From the NCBI GenBank assembly GCA_964538915.1, contig CAZIFB010000007.1, forward strand, positions 1 through 64,000: a DNA stretch of 64,000 nucleotides. The letters are read 5' to 3'. This document shows, one piece after another, positions 7,748 through 17,900 of the stretch. The notes under the pieces are model-generated. The model made no database searches. It worked only from the letters and a program-made list of their open reading frames with translations, and was not told where the DNA came from. The stretch comes from JAEUHQ01 sp964538915 (lineage in GTDB: Bacteria; Planctomycetota; UBA1135; UBA2386). Position 1 is the first letter of the stretch; every line of letters begins with the position of its first letter. A program made the translations under genes and the position numbers.

Positions 7748-8917
7748 ATGCGGCGGGGCATCACGGGCACACACCACAGCAAGACTGCCGGCGGCGAGAC
7801 GGTGCGCGCCTTCGTACCCCTGCCGCTGCCGCCGAACCCGCCACTCGACCTGCATGGACCGCTGCATCAGCAGCTCGAACGTGCCCTGCTCGCCATCGGC
7901 CGGCTCGACAGCATCTCCTCGCTCCTGCCCGACCCGAGCCTCTTCCTCTACAGCTACGTGCGCAAGGAGGCCCTGCTGTCGTCGCAGATCGAGGGCATGC
8001 AGTCCTCGCTGTCCGAGCTGCTCCTGTTCGAAGTCGCCGAGGCGCCGGGCGTGCCCGGTGACGATGTCGGCGAAGTCGTCAACTACGTCGCCGCGCTCGA
8101 ACACGGCCTCGCGCGCTTGCGTGATGGCTTCCCGCTCAGCAACCGGCTGATCCGCGAGATCCACGGCAAGCTGCTCGCACGCGGTCGCGGCAGCGACAAG
8201 GATCCGGGCGAGTTCCGCCGCACGCAGAACTGGATCGGCGGTTCGCGACCCGGCAACGCCCTCGTCGTGCCGGCGCCGCCTGGCGAAGTCGAAGCGTGCA
8301 TGGCGGCGCTCGAGACGTTCCTGCACGACGCCAAGACGCCCGTGCTCGTGAAGGCGGCGCTCGCGCACGTGCAGTTCGAGACGATCCATCCGTTCCTCGA
8401 CGGCAACGGTCGCGTCGGCCGCATCCTGATCACGTTCCTCCTGTGCCATGCCGGGATGCTGAAGGAGCCGCTGCTCTACCTGAGTCTGTGGCTGAAGGAA
8501 CATCGCGCCGAGTACTACCGCCTGCTCGACGTGGTGCGGCAGGAAGGCGACTGGGAAGCGTGGCTGCAGTTCTTCCTCGAGGGAGTCGCCCGGACCGCGG
8601 ATGGTGCCGTGACTACCGCCCGACGTCTCGCTGCGCTGTTCGCGGAGGACCGCGAACGCATCCAGAAACTCGGGCGCAGGGCGAGCTCCGCGCTGCGTGT
8701 GCACGAAGCCATGAAGGCCCGGCCGCTGCAGAGCATCCAGGACATCGCGAGACGGTCCGGACTGACCTTCCCCACCGCTGCAGCATCGATCGCTCTACTC
8801 GAACGCGAACCTTTGCGCATCGCGCGCGAGATCACCGGCAAGCAGCGGAACCGCGTCTTCTACTACGACCGCTACCTGACGATCCTGAACGAAGGGACGG
8901 AGCAGCCGCCGGGCTGA
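7748..8917 (+). CDS. Fic family protein with C-terminal winged helix
   Basis: A 389-residue Fic-domain protein, a family that mostly transfers AMP to hydroxyl groups of target proteins. The catalytic motif HPFLDGNGRVGR is complete at residues 214-225. An N-terminal inhibitory-helix motif SSQIEG (78-83; [S/T]xxxE[G/N]) precedes the core, as in self-inhibited class II Fic enzymes. The last ~90 residues (QSIQDIARRSGLTFPTAAAS region) read as a winged-helix DNA-binding domain, which points to transcriptional autoregulation through the palindrome at 7710-7736. No antitoxin-like partner gene is adjacent. The ATG at 7748 is the only good start after the palindrome. Target protein unknown. Confidence 0.93.
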   Translation: MRRGITGTHHSKTAGGETVRAFVPLPLPPNPPLDLHGPLHQQLERALLAIGRLDSISSLLPDPSLFLYSYVRKEALLSSQIEGMQSSLSELLLFEVAEAPGVPGDDVGEVVNYVAALEHGLARLRDGFPLSNRLIREIHGKLLARGRGSDKDPGEFRRTQNWIGGSRPGNALVVPAPPGEVEACMAALETFLHDAKTPVLVKAALAHVQFETIHPFLDGNGRVGRILITFLLCHAGMLKEPLLYLSLWLKEHRAEYYRLLDVVRQEGDWEAWLQFFLEGVARTADGAVTTARRLAALFAEDRERIQKLGRRASSALRVHEAMKARPLQSIQDIARRSGLTFPTAAASIALLEREPLRIAREITGKQRNRVFYYDRYLTILNEGTEQPPG

Positions 8918-8992
8918 CGAGCGCATTGGCCGTGGCGACCCGTCCCACGTTGCATCGCGCGGCCGGGACAATGGACTCCACCGCCCGGGCCG

Positions 8993-9169
8993 ATGCCGAC
9001 GCAGATCGGCCCGTACCGCATCCTCGAGACGCTCGGGGAAGGCGGCATGGGCACGGTGAATCTGGCGGAGCAGAAGGAGCCCGTGCGGCGGCGCGTCGGC
9101 GCCTTGCAGCAAGGGTTCGAGGCGACACTCGCTTCCGCCTGGGTCTGCCCAACCGCCGCGGACGCATGA
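8993..9169 (+). pseudogene. N-terminal remnant of a PknB-type Ser/Thr kinase
   Basis: A 58-codon frame beginning ATG at 8993 encodes IGPYRILETLGEGGMGTV, the first beta strands and glycine-rich ATP loop of a bacterial Ser/Thr protein kinase, then AEQKEPVRRRV, after which similarity stops and a TGA follows at 9167-9169. The catalytic loop and all later kinase motifs are missing. It is a gene fragment left by deletion; paralogous kinases with the same N-terminus are abundant in Planctomycetota. Confidence 0.7.
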
Positions 9170-9224
9170 CGGACAGCCGATCGCGATTCCGCTAGCGTGG
9201 CACTTCCTGCGCACCGATCCTCCG

Positions 9225-9872
9225 ATGCCCGACGCCCAGCGCACGGTGCACTGCACCGACGCACTCCCGTGGCTGCGTGACAACCCGCTGCCCGCGGACC
9301 ACGCGATCCTGACGTCGCTGCCCGACGCGAGCGAAGTGAAGCGGCTGTCGTTCGACGCGTGGCAGGCGTGGTTCGTCGACGCGGCGACCGCCGTGGTGCG
9401 CGCGACGCCTCCTGCATCCGCCGCGGTCTTCTACCAGACGGACGTGAAGTGCGACGGGCGCTGGGTCGACAAGGCGTTCCTCGTGCAGCAGGGCGCACTC
9501 GCCGCCGGCGTCCCCCTCGTCTTCCACAAGATCGTCTGCCGCGCGCCGGCCGGCATCGCGACACACGGCCGCCCCGGGTACGCGCACCTGCTCGCGTTCT
9601 CGCGCGAGCTGCGCGACGACAGCGAACGTGCGACTGCCGACGTGATCCCCCGCCTCGGCGCGATGACGTGGCCGCGCGCGATCGGCCTCGAGGCCGCGTT
9701 CGCCGCCGTCACGTGGCTGCGCGACCACACGAACGCGCGCACGATCGTCGATCCGTTCTGCGGCGTCGGCACGGCGCTCGCCGTCGCCAACAGGCTCGGC
9801 CTCCACGCGATCGGCGTCGAGATCAACCCGGGCCGGGCCGAACGCGCGCGCACTCTCGTCGTGCGCGGCTGA
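9225..9872 (+). CDS. SAM-dependent methyltransferase resembling N6/N4 DNA methylases
   Basis: A 215-residue protein whose C-terminal half carries a clear SAM-binding motif (DPFCGVGTALAVANRLG, residues ~184-200, then IGVEI), the form found in DNA amino-methyltransferases. The expected catalytic motif near the N-terminus is altered: ILTSLPDASE stands where DNA methylases have a DPPY/TSPPY-type loop, so the base-flipping aromatic residue is missing. This suggests a diverged family that methylates something other than DNA, or a degenerate enzyme. It is short for a complete DNA methylase and has no recognition domain or restriction partner nearby. Confidence 0.7.
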   Translation: MPDAQRTVHCTDALPWLRDNPLPADHAILTSLPDASEVKRLSFDAWQAWFVDAATAVVRATPPASAAVFYQTDVKCDGRWVDKAFLVQQGALAAGVPLVFHKIVCRAPAGIATHGRPGYAHLLAFSRELRDDSERATADVIPRLGAMTWPRAIGLEAAFAAVTWLRDHTNARTIVDPFCGVGTALAVANRLGLHAIGVEINPGRAERARTLVVRG

Positions 9873-9916
9873 CCCGCGGTCTTGCCACGGCGCGCCGCCG
9901 CGGGCACGGTGCCGGC

Positions 9917-11137
9917 ATGCCGCAGCACCTCCTGCCCGCCGCTTCGCCGTTCGTGCTCTGCCTCGCGCTCGCCGCGCAGTCCCCGTCCGCCGGCCACGAC
10001 GTCGAACGCATGGCCCGCGTCGGTGCGCTCGTCGAGCGCGAAGTCGCGTCGGGCCACTACGCGGCCACCAGTTTCCTCGTGCTCCACCACGGCGAAGAAG
10101 TGGCGGCCGGCGCGTTCGGGCTCGCCGACGTCGCGTCGTCGACGCCGATGCGCCGCGACACGATCGTGCGCATCTTCTCGATGTCGAAGGCGATCACCGC
10201 AGTCGCGGCACTGGCCCTCGTCGAAGACGGACGGCTGCGGCTCGACACGAAGGTCGCGGACTGGCTGCCCGAACTCGCGGCGCCGAAGGTCTTCGCCGGC
10301 GGCACGGCCGACGCGCCGCGCCTCGAACCGGCGCAGAAAGCGATCACGGTGCGCATGCTGCTGAACCACACCGCGGGCTTCACCTACGACTTCTTCCGCG
10401 ACTCGCCGCTGCACGACATGTATCGCGCGGCCGATCTCTGGAGCGCCGCGTCGCTCGACGAGTTCGTGCGGCGCGCGGCCGCGCTGCCGCTGCTCGCGCA
10501 GCCGGGCGAACAGTGGAACTACAGCATCGCCGACGACGTGCTCGGTGCGTTGATCGAACGCACGGCCGGACGCCCGTTCCCCGACTACGTGCGCGACCGC
10601 GTCACCGGACCGCTCGGCATGACCGACACCGGCTTCGACGTGCCCGAAGAGAAGCGTGCGCGGCTCGCGACCGTGCACACGAAGAAGGACGGTGCGTTCG
10701 AAGCGGTGCCCGTCGCGTTCGGCACGTACGCGGAGCCGGGCCGCGGCTTCCCCGCGGGCGGGGCCGGGATGTTCTCGACGCTCGACGACTACGCGAAGTT
10801 CGCGGGCATGCTCGGCAACGGCGGTTCGTGGAAGGGCGTGCGGATCCTCGGGCGCAAGACGATGGAGCTCGCCACGACGAACTCGCTGCGCGGCGCGCAG
10901 TCGATGCGGAGCCCGGGCGACGGCTGGAACCTGATCTGCGGCGTCCGCACCGATCCCGGGGCCGCGTCCGACTTCGGCAGCCAGGGCATGCTGTTCTGGA
11001 GCGGTGCGGCGACGACGGCGTTCTTCGCCGACCCGCACGAGGACCTCGTCGGTGTGGTGTTCTGCCAGCACCTGCCCCACGACCCCGAACGGTTCCTGTC
11101 GCGCTTCCGCGACGCGGTGTACATCGCCCTCCGCTGA
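9917..11137 (+). CDS. Secreted serine hydrolase, class C beta-lactamase family
   Basis: A 406-residue beta-lactamase/penicillin-binding-protein-like hydrolase (esterase or peptidase more often than true beta-lactamase). An N-terminal signal peptide (about residues 1-21) suggests export. Catalytic motifs: SxxK as SMSK near residue 92, YxN-type as YSI in QWNYSIADD, and the third motif in GMLFWSG near the C-terminus, where HxG is replaced by WSG as in several esterase members. The region LNHTAGFTYDF is typical of the family. The ATG at 9917 gives a complete signal peptide; the frame upstream has no signal and is antisense-like. Confidence 0.9.
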   Translation: MPQHLLPAASPFVLCLALAAQSPSAGHDVERMARVGALVEREVASGHYAATSFLVLHHGEEVAAGAFGLADVASSTPMRRDTIVRIFSMSKAITAVAALALVEDGRLRLDTKVADWLPELAAPKVFAGGTADAPRLEPAQKAITVRMLLNHTAGFTYDFFRDSPLHDMYRAADLWSAASLDEFVRRAAALPLLAQPGEQWNYSIADDVLGALIERTAGRPFPDYVRDRVTGPLGMTDTGFDVPEEKRARLATVHTKKDGAFEAVPVAFGTYAEPGRGFPAGGAGMFSTLDDYAKFAGMLGNGGSWKGVRILGRKTMELATTNSLRGAQSMRSPGDGWNLICGVRTDPGAASDFGSQGMLFWSGAATTAFFADPHEDLVGVVFCQHLPHDPERFLSRFRDAVYIALR

Positions 11138-11194
11138 CCGGCGGGAACGCGGCGGTGATTGCCCGAACGGGCCCCGCTCCGCTATGACGGACCC

Positions 11195-14100
11195 GTGTAC
11201 CAGAGACCGCTCGCGGCCTTCCTCCGCCCGTTCTTCGTCCTGTGGTTCCTGATCGTCGCGATCGCGGCGCAGGACACGGCGCTCCTGCCCGGTGAGACGG
11301 CGGCACTGCGTGCCAAGGCCGTCGGCGACTCGAATGCGGCGATCGTCGAACTGCTCGATCTCGCGACGTCCACCGCCGCACGCGCCGACGCGAGCCGCGA
11401 CGCGCGCGCCTGTGTCGAGGCGTGGGCGACCGAAGCCGGCACGATGCTGCGCCGGCGCCCGACGCCCGAGCTGCTGCAGCGCTTCGACGCGCTGCGGAAG
11501 ACGCCGCTCGTGCAGGCGGACCCGCTGCTCGCCGACCGCATCGCGCTCGCCGCGTTCGCCGCGAGCTACACACACCCGGCCGCCGACGCCGAACGTCGGG
11601 CCGGCGAACTCGGCTTCGTCCGCGAGTACTGGCTCGTGGGTCCGTTCGCGAACGAACGCGGAAGCGGCTACAAGACCGCGCAGCCGCCGGAGACGGCGCT
11701 CGACCTCGACGCAGAACTGCCCGGCAAGCAGCGCCCCGTGCGCTGGCGCCAGCTGCCGCCGCTGCCGGCGCACGCCGCTCTGCCCCTCGGGCGCATCGTC
11801 GATCCGCACGAACAGTCCCTCGTCTACGCGGCGTTCACCCTCGTTGCCGAGCAGGCGACCACGAGCGTTCTCGAGCTCGGCTGCACCGGCAGCTTCCGCG
11901 TGTTCTGCAACCGCGTCGAAGTCGCCGCGCGCGAAGTCGAACGACCGTTCGCCTACGACCAGGACGCGATCGTGCTGCCGCTCGCCGCGGGGCCGAACCT
12001 CGTCGTGCTGAAGCTGTGCCACCAGGAGGGCGCCGACTTCTGGGCGACCGCGCGCCTGCGCAGTCGCGACGGCACGCCGCTGCACGGCGTCCGCCCGTCC
12101 GTGGCGCGGCAGGACATGGTCGCGGCCGGGGCCACGGCGGCAGCACCGGCGGACAACGCGGCCGACGGCGCCGACCTCGGCGCGCGCTCGCACTGGAAGC
12201 TCGGCGAGACGGAGGGCGCGAACAACCTCCGCCTCGCGTGGCTGTGGCGCGCACGTTCGGCCGACGGCGACAAGAAGCGGCGCGATCTCGCGGCGGCGAC
12301 CGCGGCGGCGACGGCGCTGCCCGACGTCGCGGAGGCGCACCTGCTCGTCGCGAACGCGAACGAACGCCACGCCCGCAGCGCCGCCGACCGCGACGAGAAC
12401 GAACGGCGCCGCGCGCTCGAGCGCGCACTCGAGTGTTCCAAGGACCACGTCGAGGCGCTCGTGCAGCTCGGCAACCTGCTGCGCAGCAGCAGCAAGTTGT
12501 GGCGGCAGGCGCGGGAACTCGCTGACCGGGCGCTGGCCGTGCGGCCGGACCACGCGGGTGCCCTGCATCTGCGCTTCGCGACGCTCCACGACGAAGGGCT
12601 GCCCCAGCGGGCGACCGAAGAACTGCTGGCCGCAGCCGCGGCACCGACCGCCGCTCCGTCGATCCTGCGCGCGGCCGCCGACGCCATCGACGAACGCGAA
12701 GCGAAGAACGCCCTCCTGCTCCGCCAGCGCGTGCTCGCGGAGAGCAACAGCGACTCGGACGTCAACGCGGTGACGACGCTGCTGCTGCGGACCGGCCGCA
12801 CCGACGAAGGCAAGGCGCTGCTCCGCGCGACCGTCGATCGTTCACCGTACTCGGCGCAGGCGCGGTGGCAGCTCGCGAACCTGCACCTCGTGCGCGGCGA
12901 ACAGGCCGCGGCGATCGCGCTGCTCGACCAGTGGCTCGCCATCGCTCCCGACGACGCAAACGCGATGGCCCTCGCCGCGAAGTGCTGGCGCCAGCGGACC
13001 GACGTCGCCGACGCGTCGATGAAGCAGCAGGACCTGCTGCGTTCGGCGCTCGCGGTCGAACCGACGCGGCGCGACGACGAACGCTACGTCGAGTACCTGG
13101 CCGCGAACGCGACGACCGGCGAAGCGACGCCGTTCTACGCCGCCTTGCAGCAGGACGCAGCCGCGATCGTGAAGGCGGACGCCGGTCCGCCCGAGGACTC
13201 CGGCGCCGCGAAGGACACGCTGCACTGGATCCTGCGGCAGGAGATCGTGCGCGCGAACGGCAACGGCACGAAGAACGTCTACACGCACGAGATCGCGCGG
13301 GTCCTCACCGAGGACGGCGCACGCTTCCTCGCCAACTACCGCCTCGGCTACTGGGGCGACGAGCAGCGGGCGCGGCTCCTGTCGTGCACCGTGTTCCGCA
13401 AGAACGGCGCCGTCGAACGTCCCGCCCTGCAGGGTGCGCGCGTGCGCATGCCCGACCTGCGACCCGGCGACGTCGTCGCGGTCGAGGGCCGCGTCGACGA
13501 CCTCCGCCCGTCGTTCTTCGGCGACTACTTCGGCTACGTGCACTCGTTCGCGGGCCCCGAAGGCTCGCCGGTGCGCACCGGCGAACTCGTCGTGCTCGCC
13601 GACCCGGGCCGCGAGTACCGCTGCCAGGCCGTGAACGGCGCGCCGGAGCCCGAACGCACGGCGCTGCCCGACGGCACGCTGCAGTTCCGCTGGCGCATGC
13701 ACGACACCAAGCGCGACGTGCCCGAGATCCGCCGGCCGCAGCCGAAGGAGTACGAGCCGATCGTCCGGATGACGACGTACCGCGACTGGGACCACTTCGC
13801 GTCGTGGTGGTGGAACCTCATCAAGGAGCAGCTCGAGGTCACGCCGTCGATGCGCGCGACCATCGCGCGGCTCACCGAAGGCCTGACCGACACCGAAGCG
13901 AAGATCGCCGCGATCTACCACTTCGTGACGACGGAGGTCCGCTACGAGGCGTGGGAGTTCGGCGTGCACGGCTACAAGCCGTACAGCACCGCCGTCATCC
14001 ACGAACGGCGCCACGGCGACTGCAAGGACAAGGCGCTGCTCCTCTGCGCCATGCTCGGGGAGATCGGCGTGAAGGCCCGCCCCGTGATCATCCACGCCGA

Positions 14101-14965
14101 CTCGCCGCACAGCCGCGACGACCTCGAGCTCGCGATGGTCGAACACTTCAACCACTGCATCGCCTGGCTGCCGCCAGCGGACGGGCGCCCAGGGCGCTTC
14201 CTCGACGGCACCGCGGTGTGGCATCCCACCGACACGCTTCCCGACATGGACCAGAGCGCTCGCGTCCTGGTGGTCGACGAGGGTCGCGCCGAACTGCGCA
14301 CGATCGACGAGACGACGCCCGCCGCCAACCGGCAGCAGGACCGCTACGTGGTGGCGCTCAACGCCGACGGCGGTGCGCGGCTCGAAGTCGAGCACGCGCC
14401 GCTCGGCAACGAAGCCGTCGGGCTGCGTGCGATGCTCGCGACCGAGCCAGCGCGCCGCCGCGAGGTCGTCGAGCGCAACCTCGTGCAGACGTTCGGCAAA
14501 CTGACCCTCGACGAAGTCACCGCGAGCGACCCGCTCGACCTCGCGGCACCGGTGAAGCTGCACGCGACCGCGACGATGGCCGAGGCGGGGCAGCGATCCG
14601 GCAAGCGTTGGCAGCTCCCGAGCGCGTGGAGCCCCGACAGCCTGATCGCTCTCGCGAACGAGCCGGAGCGCCACACGCCGCTGCTGCTCGGCGTGCCGAA
14701 CGGCAACGCACGGACACTGCGGTACATGCTGCCCGCCGGCTGGCGAGCCACGGACCTGCCGACGGCAGTGCGGCGAACGGCGCCGTTCGCGACGTTCACG
14801 ATGGAGTGGCGCACCGAAGGTTCGGAGGTCGTCGTCGACCGCCGCCTCGAGTTCACGAAGTCGCGCATCGAGATCGCGGAACACGACGCGTTCCGCGAGT
14901 TCGCCGCAGCCGTGAAGGCCGCCGACGACCAGCTCGTGCTGCTGGAGCAGGAGGGAGCCCGATGA
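11195..14965 (+). CDS. Exported DUF3857 / transglutaminase-like protein with TPR region
   Basis: A ~1256-residue exported protein. A hydrophobic N-terminus (FFVLWFLIVAIAAQ) serves as signal peptide when translation starts at the GTG at 11195. The middle (about 300-650) is Ala/Leu-rich helical repeat, probably TPR. A DUF3857 beta domain follows (begins near VYTHEIARVLTEDG), then a transglutaminase-like core with a complete Cys-His-Asp triad: Cys943 in HGDCKDKALLL, His987 in HFNHC and Asp1004 in FLDGTA. The family is common in Bacteroidota and Planctomycetota; the substrate is unknown, and hydrolytic rather than cross-linking activity is usual. It overlaps the next gene, a second protein of the same design, by 4 bp (ATGA). 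Confidence 0.85.
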   Translation: MYQRPLAAFLRPFFVLWFLIVAIAAQDTALLPGETAALRAKAVGDSNAAIVELLDLATSTAARADASRDARACVEAWATEAGTMLRRRPTPELLQRFDALRKTPLVQADPLLADRIALAAFAASYTHPAADAERRAGELGFVREYWLVGPFANERGSGYKTAQPPETALDLDAELPGKQRPVRWRQLPPLPAHAALPLGRIVDPHEQSLVYAAFTLVAEQATTSVLELGCTGSFRVFCNRVEVAAREVERPFAYDQDAIVLPLAAGPNLVVLKLCHQEGADFWATARLRSRDGTPLHGVRPSVARQDMVAAGATAAAPADNAADGADLGARSHWKLGETEGANNLRLAWLWRARSADGDKKRRDLAAATAAATALPDVAEAHLLVANANERHARSAADRDENERRRALERALECSKDHVEALVQLGNLLRSSSKLWRQARELADRALAVRPDHAGALHLRFATLHDEGLPQRATEELLAAAAAPTAAPSILRAAADAIDEREAKNALLLRQRVLAESNSDSDVNAVTTLLLRTGRTDEGKALLRATVDRSPYSAQARWQLANLHLVRGEQAAAIALLDQWLAIAPDDANAMALAAKCWRQRTDVADASMKQQDLLRSALAVEPTRRDDERYVEYLAANATTGEATPFYAALQQDAAAIVKADAGPPEDSGAAKDTLHWILRQEIVRANGNGTKNVYTHEIARVLTEDGARFLANYRLGYWGDEQRARLLSCTVFRKNGAVERPALQGARVRMPDLRPGDVVAVEGRVDDLRPSFFGDYFGYVHSFAGPEGSPVRTGELVVLADPGREYRCQAVNGAPEPERTALPDGTLQFRWRMHDTKRDVPEIRRPQPKEYEPIVRMTTYRDWDHFASWWWNLIKEQLEVTPSMRATIARLTEGLTDTEAKIAAIYHFVTTEVRYEAWEFGVHGYKPYSTAVIHERRHGDCKDKALLLCAMLGEIGVKARPVIIHADSPHSRDDLELAMVEHFNHCIAWLPPADGRPGRFLDGTAVWHPTDTLPDMDQSARVLVVDEGRAELRTIDETTPAANRQQDRYVVALNADGGARLEVEHAPLGNEAVGLRAMLATEPARRREVVERNLVQTFGKLTLDEVTASDPLDLAAPVKLHATATMAEAGQRSGKRWQLPSAWSPDSLIALANEPERHTPLLLGVPNGNARTLRYMLPAGWRATDLPTAVRRTAPFATFTMEWRTEGSEVVVDRRLEFTKSRIEIAEHDAFREFAAAVKAADDQLVLLEQEGAR

Positions 14966-17900
14966 TCCGCCTTACGACGAAGTACCTGTTCGCCGCGCTG
15001 CTCACGTTCGCACCGTCGGCTCTCGTCGCGCAGAGCGACACGAAGGAGGTCGCCGCGGCGATCGTGCGGTCGCTCGTCCCCGCCACCGACGACCCGGACG
15101 CGGGCTTCCGTGACCTCGTCACGACCGCGATGGCGCAACGCCTCTCGCCAGCCGCGTGGGTGCTGGTCCAGGAAGCGATCTGGCAGGTGAACCAGCTCCA
15201 GGATCCCGCCGCGCGGCGCGAGGAACTGAAGCCGGCAACGGCCGGCGAACGCCTGCACGGTCGCCTCGAACAGAAGCTGACCGAGCTGCGGTGGTGGCTC
15301 GACCGTGCGTGCGACGGTCCGTTGCGCGCCGGCGCGATCCCGGCACTCGGCTACTGCAAACACGCCGTCGTCGTCGGCCCGCTCGGCGACGAAGGGGAAC
15401 ACTTCGTCGGCATCCCGCTGGCGCCCGAGTTCCGCTTCCCCGCTGTCGGCGCAGAAATGCCCGGCCGCGGCCGCATGGCCAAGGTGCGCCGGGTCGACAC
15501 ACGGGTCGGCAGCGACTACGTCGAGTTCTTCTCGCGCGCGAACGCGATGCCCGGCTGCTACTACGCGCTCCAGCGCTTCGCCGTCGACGCGCCGATCGAC
15601 GGGTTCCTCGAAGTCGAGTTCGACGGCGACTTCCAGCTCTTCGTCGACGGCAGCGAGATGCTGCGCGTCGAGCGCTGGAAGGGCACCGCGCCGCGGCGCC
15701 ACTACGTCGCCGTGCACCTCCCGGCCGGCGAACACACCACGCTGCTGAAGGCTTGCTCGTTCGAGAGGGATCGTTTCACGATGCGCTGGCTCGACGCCGA
15801 CGCCGCTCCTCTCACGGCCGTCCGCCAGATCGCGATCGAGGATCCGGCGGCGCCGATCGGCGATCGCGCGACACCGTCGGAGAACGCCTTCGTCACCGCC
15901 GACGCGCTCCTCGCGCGTGCCGCCGAGCAGGCCGACGCTGCGCCCGAACTGCGCATCGCGGCCATCCTGGTGGCGGAGCGCGACAACAACACCGACCTCG
16001 CGCTACGCCTCTGCGAACCGCTCCGCCGCTCGCCGCCGAGCGATCCGCTCGCCGCACTCGCGTTCGCCCGTGTGCTGCGGTACGCGCCGATGCCCGACGC
16101 GCTGCGCCGCGCCGAAGCGCGCAAGATCGAGGAGCCCGCGATCGCCGGACTGCCGACGGAGCATCACGCGGCCCGCATGGCGAACGTCGCGCTTCTGTCC
16201 GAACAGGACCAGCGGGAGAAGGCCTTGCGGCTCCTGGCCGACCATCCGGCCCCCGGCCCCGCGACGTTCCAGCGGCGACACGCCCTCGTGCGCGAATTGA
16301 AGTTCGCCGCCGAGGAGGTTCCGTTGCTCGAGCAGTGGGCCGCGAAGTGCCCGCGCGACCCGCGCCCGCTCAACCTCCTGGCGGACGCCGCGGCATCCGC
16401 GGCGGACGGCGCCCGCGCGGTGGAACTGCGCAAGCGTGCGTCGGCATTCGCGCCGGATCTGCAGAACGGCGCACGGGCCGTCGAAGCGGCGATCGACGTG
16501 GGCGACGCCGCGACCGCACGCGCATGGATCGACGCGATCGCCCCGCTGGCAGAGAACCCGCGCGACATCGGCCGCGTGACCCTCGAGGGCCGGCTCTTCC
16601 GCGCGAGCGGCGACGACGCGGCGTTGACCCCGCTGCTCCAGGAGGCGATCCACCACCCGGACGCGTCGACGGACTTCCTATTCGACCTCGCCGGCCAGTG
16701 TGCGCGGCAGCCCGGCGGCAAGGCGACCACGATCGCGTGCCTGCAGCGGTCGCTCGAACTCGATCCCGACCAGCCGAAGGTGCGCGCCTGGCTGGCCGAA
16801 CTCGGCGAACTGCCGCCCGAAGCCGCGACGTTCGCGCCGTTCCGGCGCGACGGCGACGCGGTGCGGAAGGCGTTCACGGCCGGCGAACGCGAACAAACCG
16901 CGTCGTCGACGGTCCTGATCGACCAGCGCATCGTCGAACTGCACGTCGACGGCAGCTGGACCTCCGAGACGCACGAACTGCGCCGCATCAACGACCAGGC
17001 CGGTGTCGACGCGTTCCGGACGGCGGCGCCGCTCGACGGTGCCGACGAGGTGCTGCTGGTTCGTACGATCGGCGCCGACGGACGCGTCTGGGTCCCGGCG
17101 CAGGTCGAGAACGAGTACGCGCTGCAGCGGCTCGAGCCCGGCGTGTTCGTCGAGTGGCGCTACCGCGAACGCGGCGCCGCTCCCGGCGCCGACCCGGCGC
17201 ACGCGGGTACGTTCTACTTCGGCTCCGAGTCCGAACCGCTGCTGCTGTCGGAGTTCGTCGTGATCGCACCGGCAGTATGCCGCGCCTCGGCAAGGAGCCG
17301 GGGCTTCGGTGACCCGACCGAGACGCGCGATCTCGACGGCGGACGCAAGGCCACGATCTGGCGGCGCGAGAACCTGCCCGCTCTCCCGCGCGAGCAGTTC
17401 CTCCCGCCGCTGCACGAGACCGTGCCGTTCGTCGAAGTCGGTGAGGACGCGACGCCGTTCGCGTCGCTGCGCCGCACGCGCATCGACCTGCTGCGCCGCA
17501 CGCGTCCGACCGCGCCCATCCAGACGAAGGCGAAGGAACTGTTCGCCGGCCTCGACGGTCGCTCGGTCGTCGAAGCGGCGTGGAAGTGGTGCAACGAGAC
17601 CATCGAGAGCGGGCCCGCGGAATCGGCGCTCGACACGCTGCTCCTCCAGAAGGGCAGCCGCTTCCTGCTCGTCGCCGCGCTGCTGCGCGCGGCGGGGCTC
17701 GACGTCGCACCCACGGCGTGCCACGGCTTCCGAAACGAGGCGAGCGACGACTCCTCGCTGTTCGCAGCGCAGGACCCGTTCGACGTCACGGGCGCCCTCG
17801 TGACGCTCGCGAACGGCGAGCGCATCCACCTGTTCGTCGACACCCCGCGTCACTGGCCGCTCGGCGCCGTGCCGGCGGGCCGCGCCGGCACTTCGGCGAT

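Noticed and set aside
9431..12589. Very long open frame (more than 1000 codons) on the minus strand opposite the serine hydrolase and first DUF3857 gene
   Set aside because: In such GC-rich DNA the strand opposite real genes is often free of stops. Its product is Arg/Val/Ala-rich without domains, while the plus-strand genes show complete catalytic motifs.
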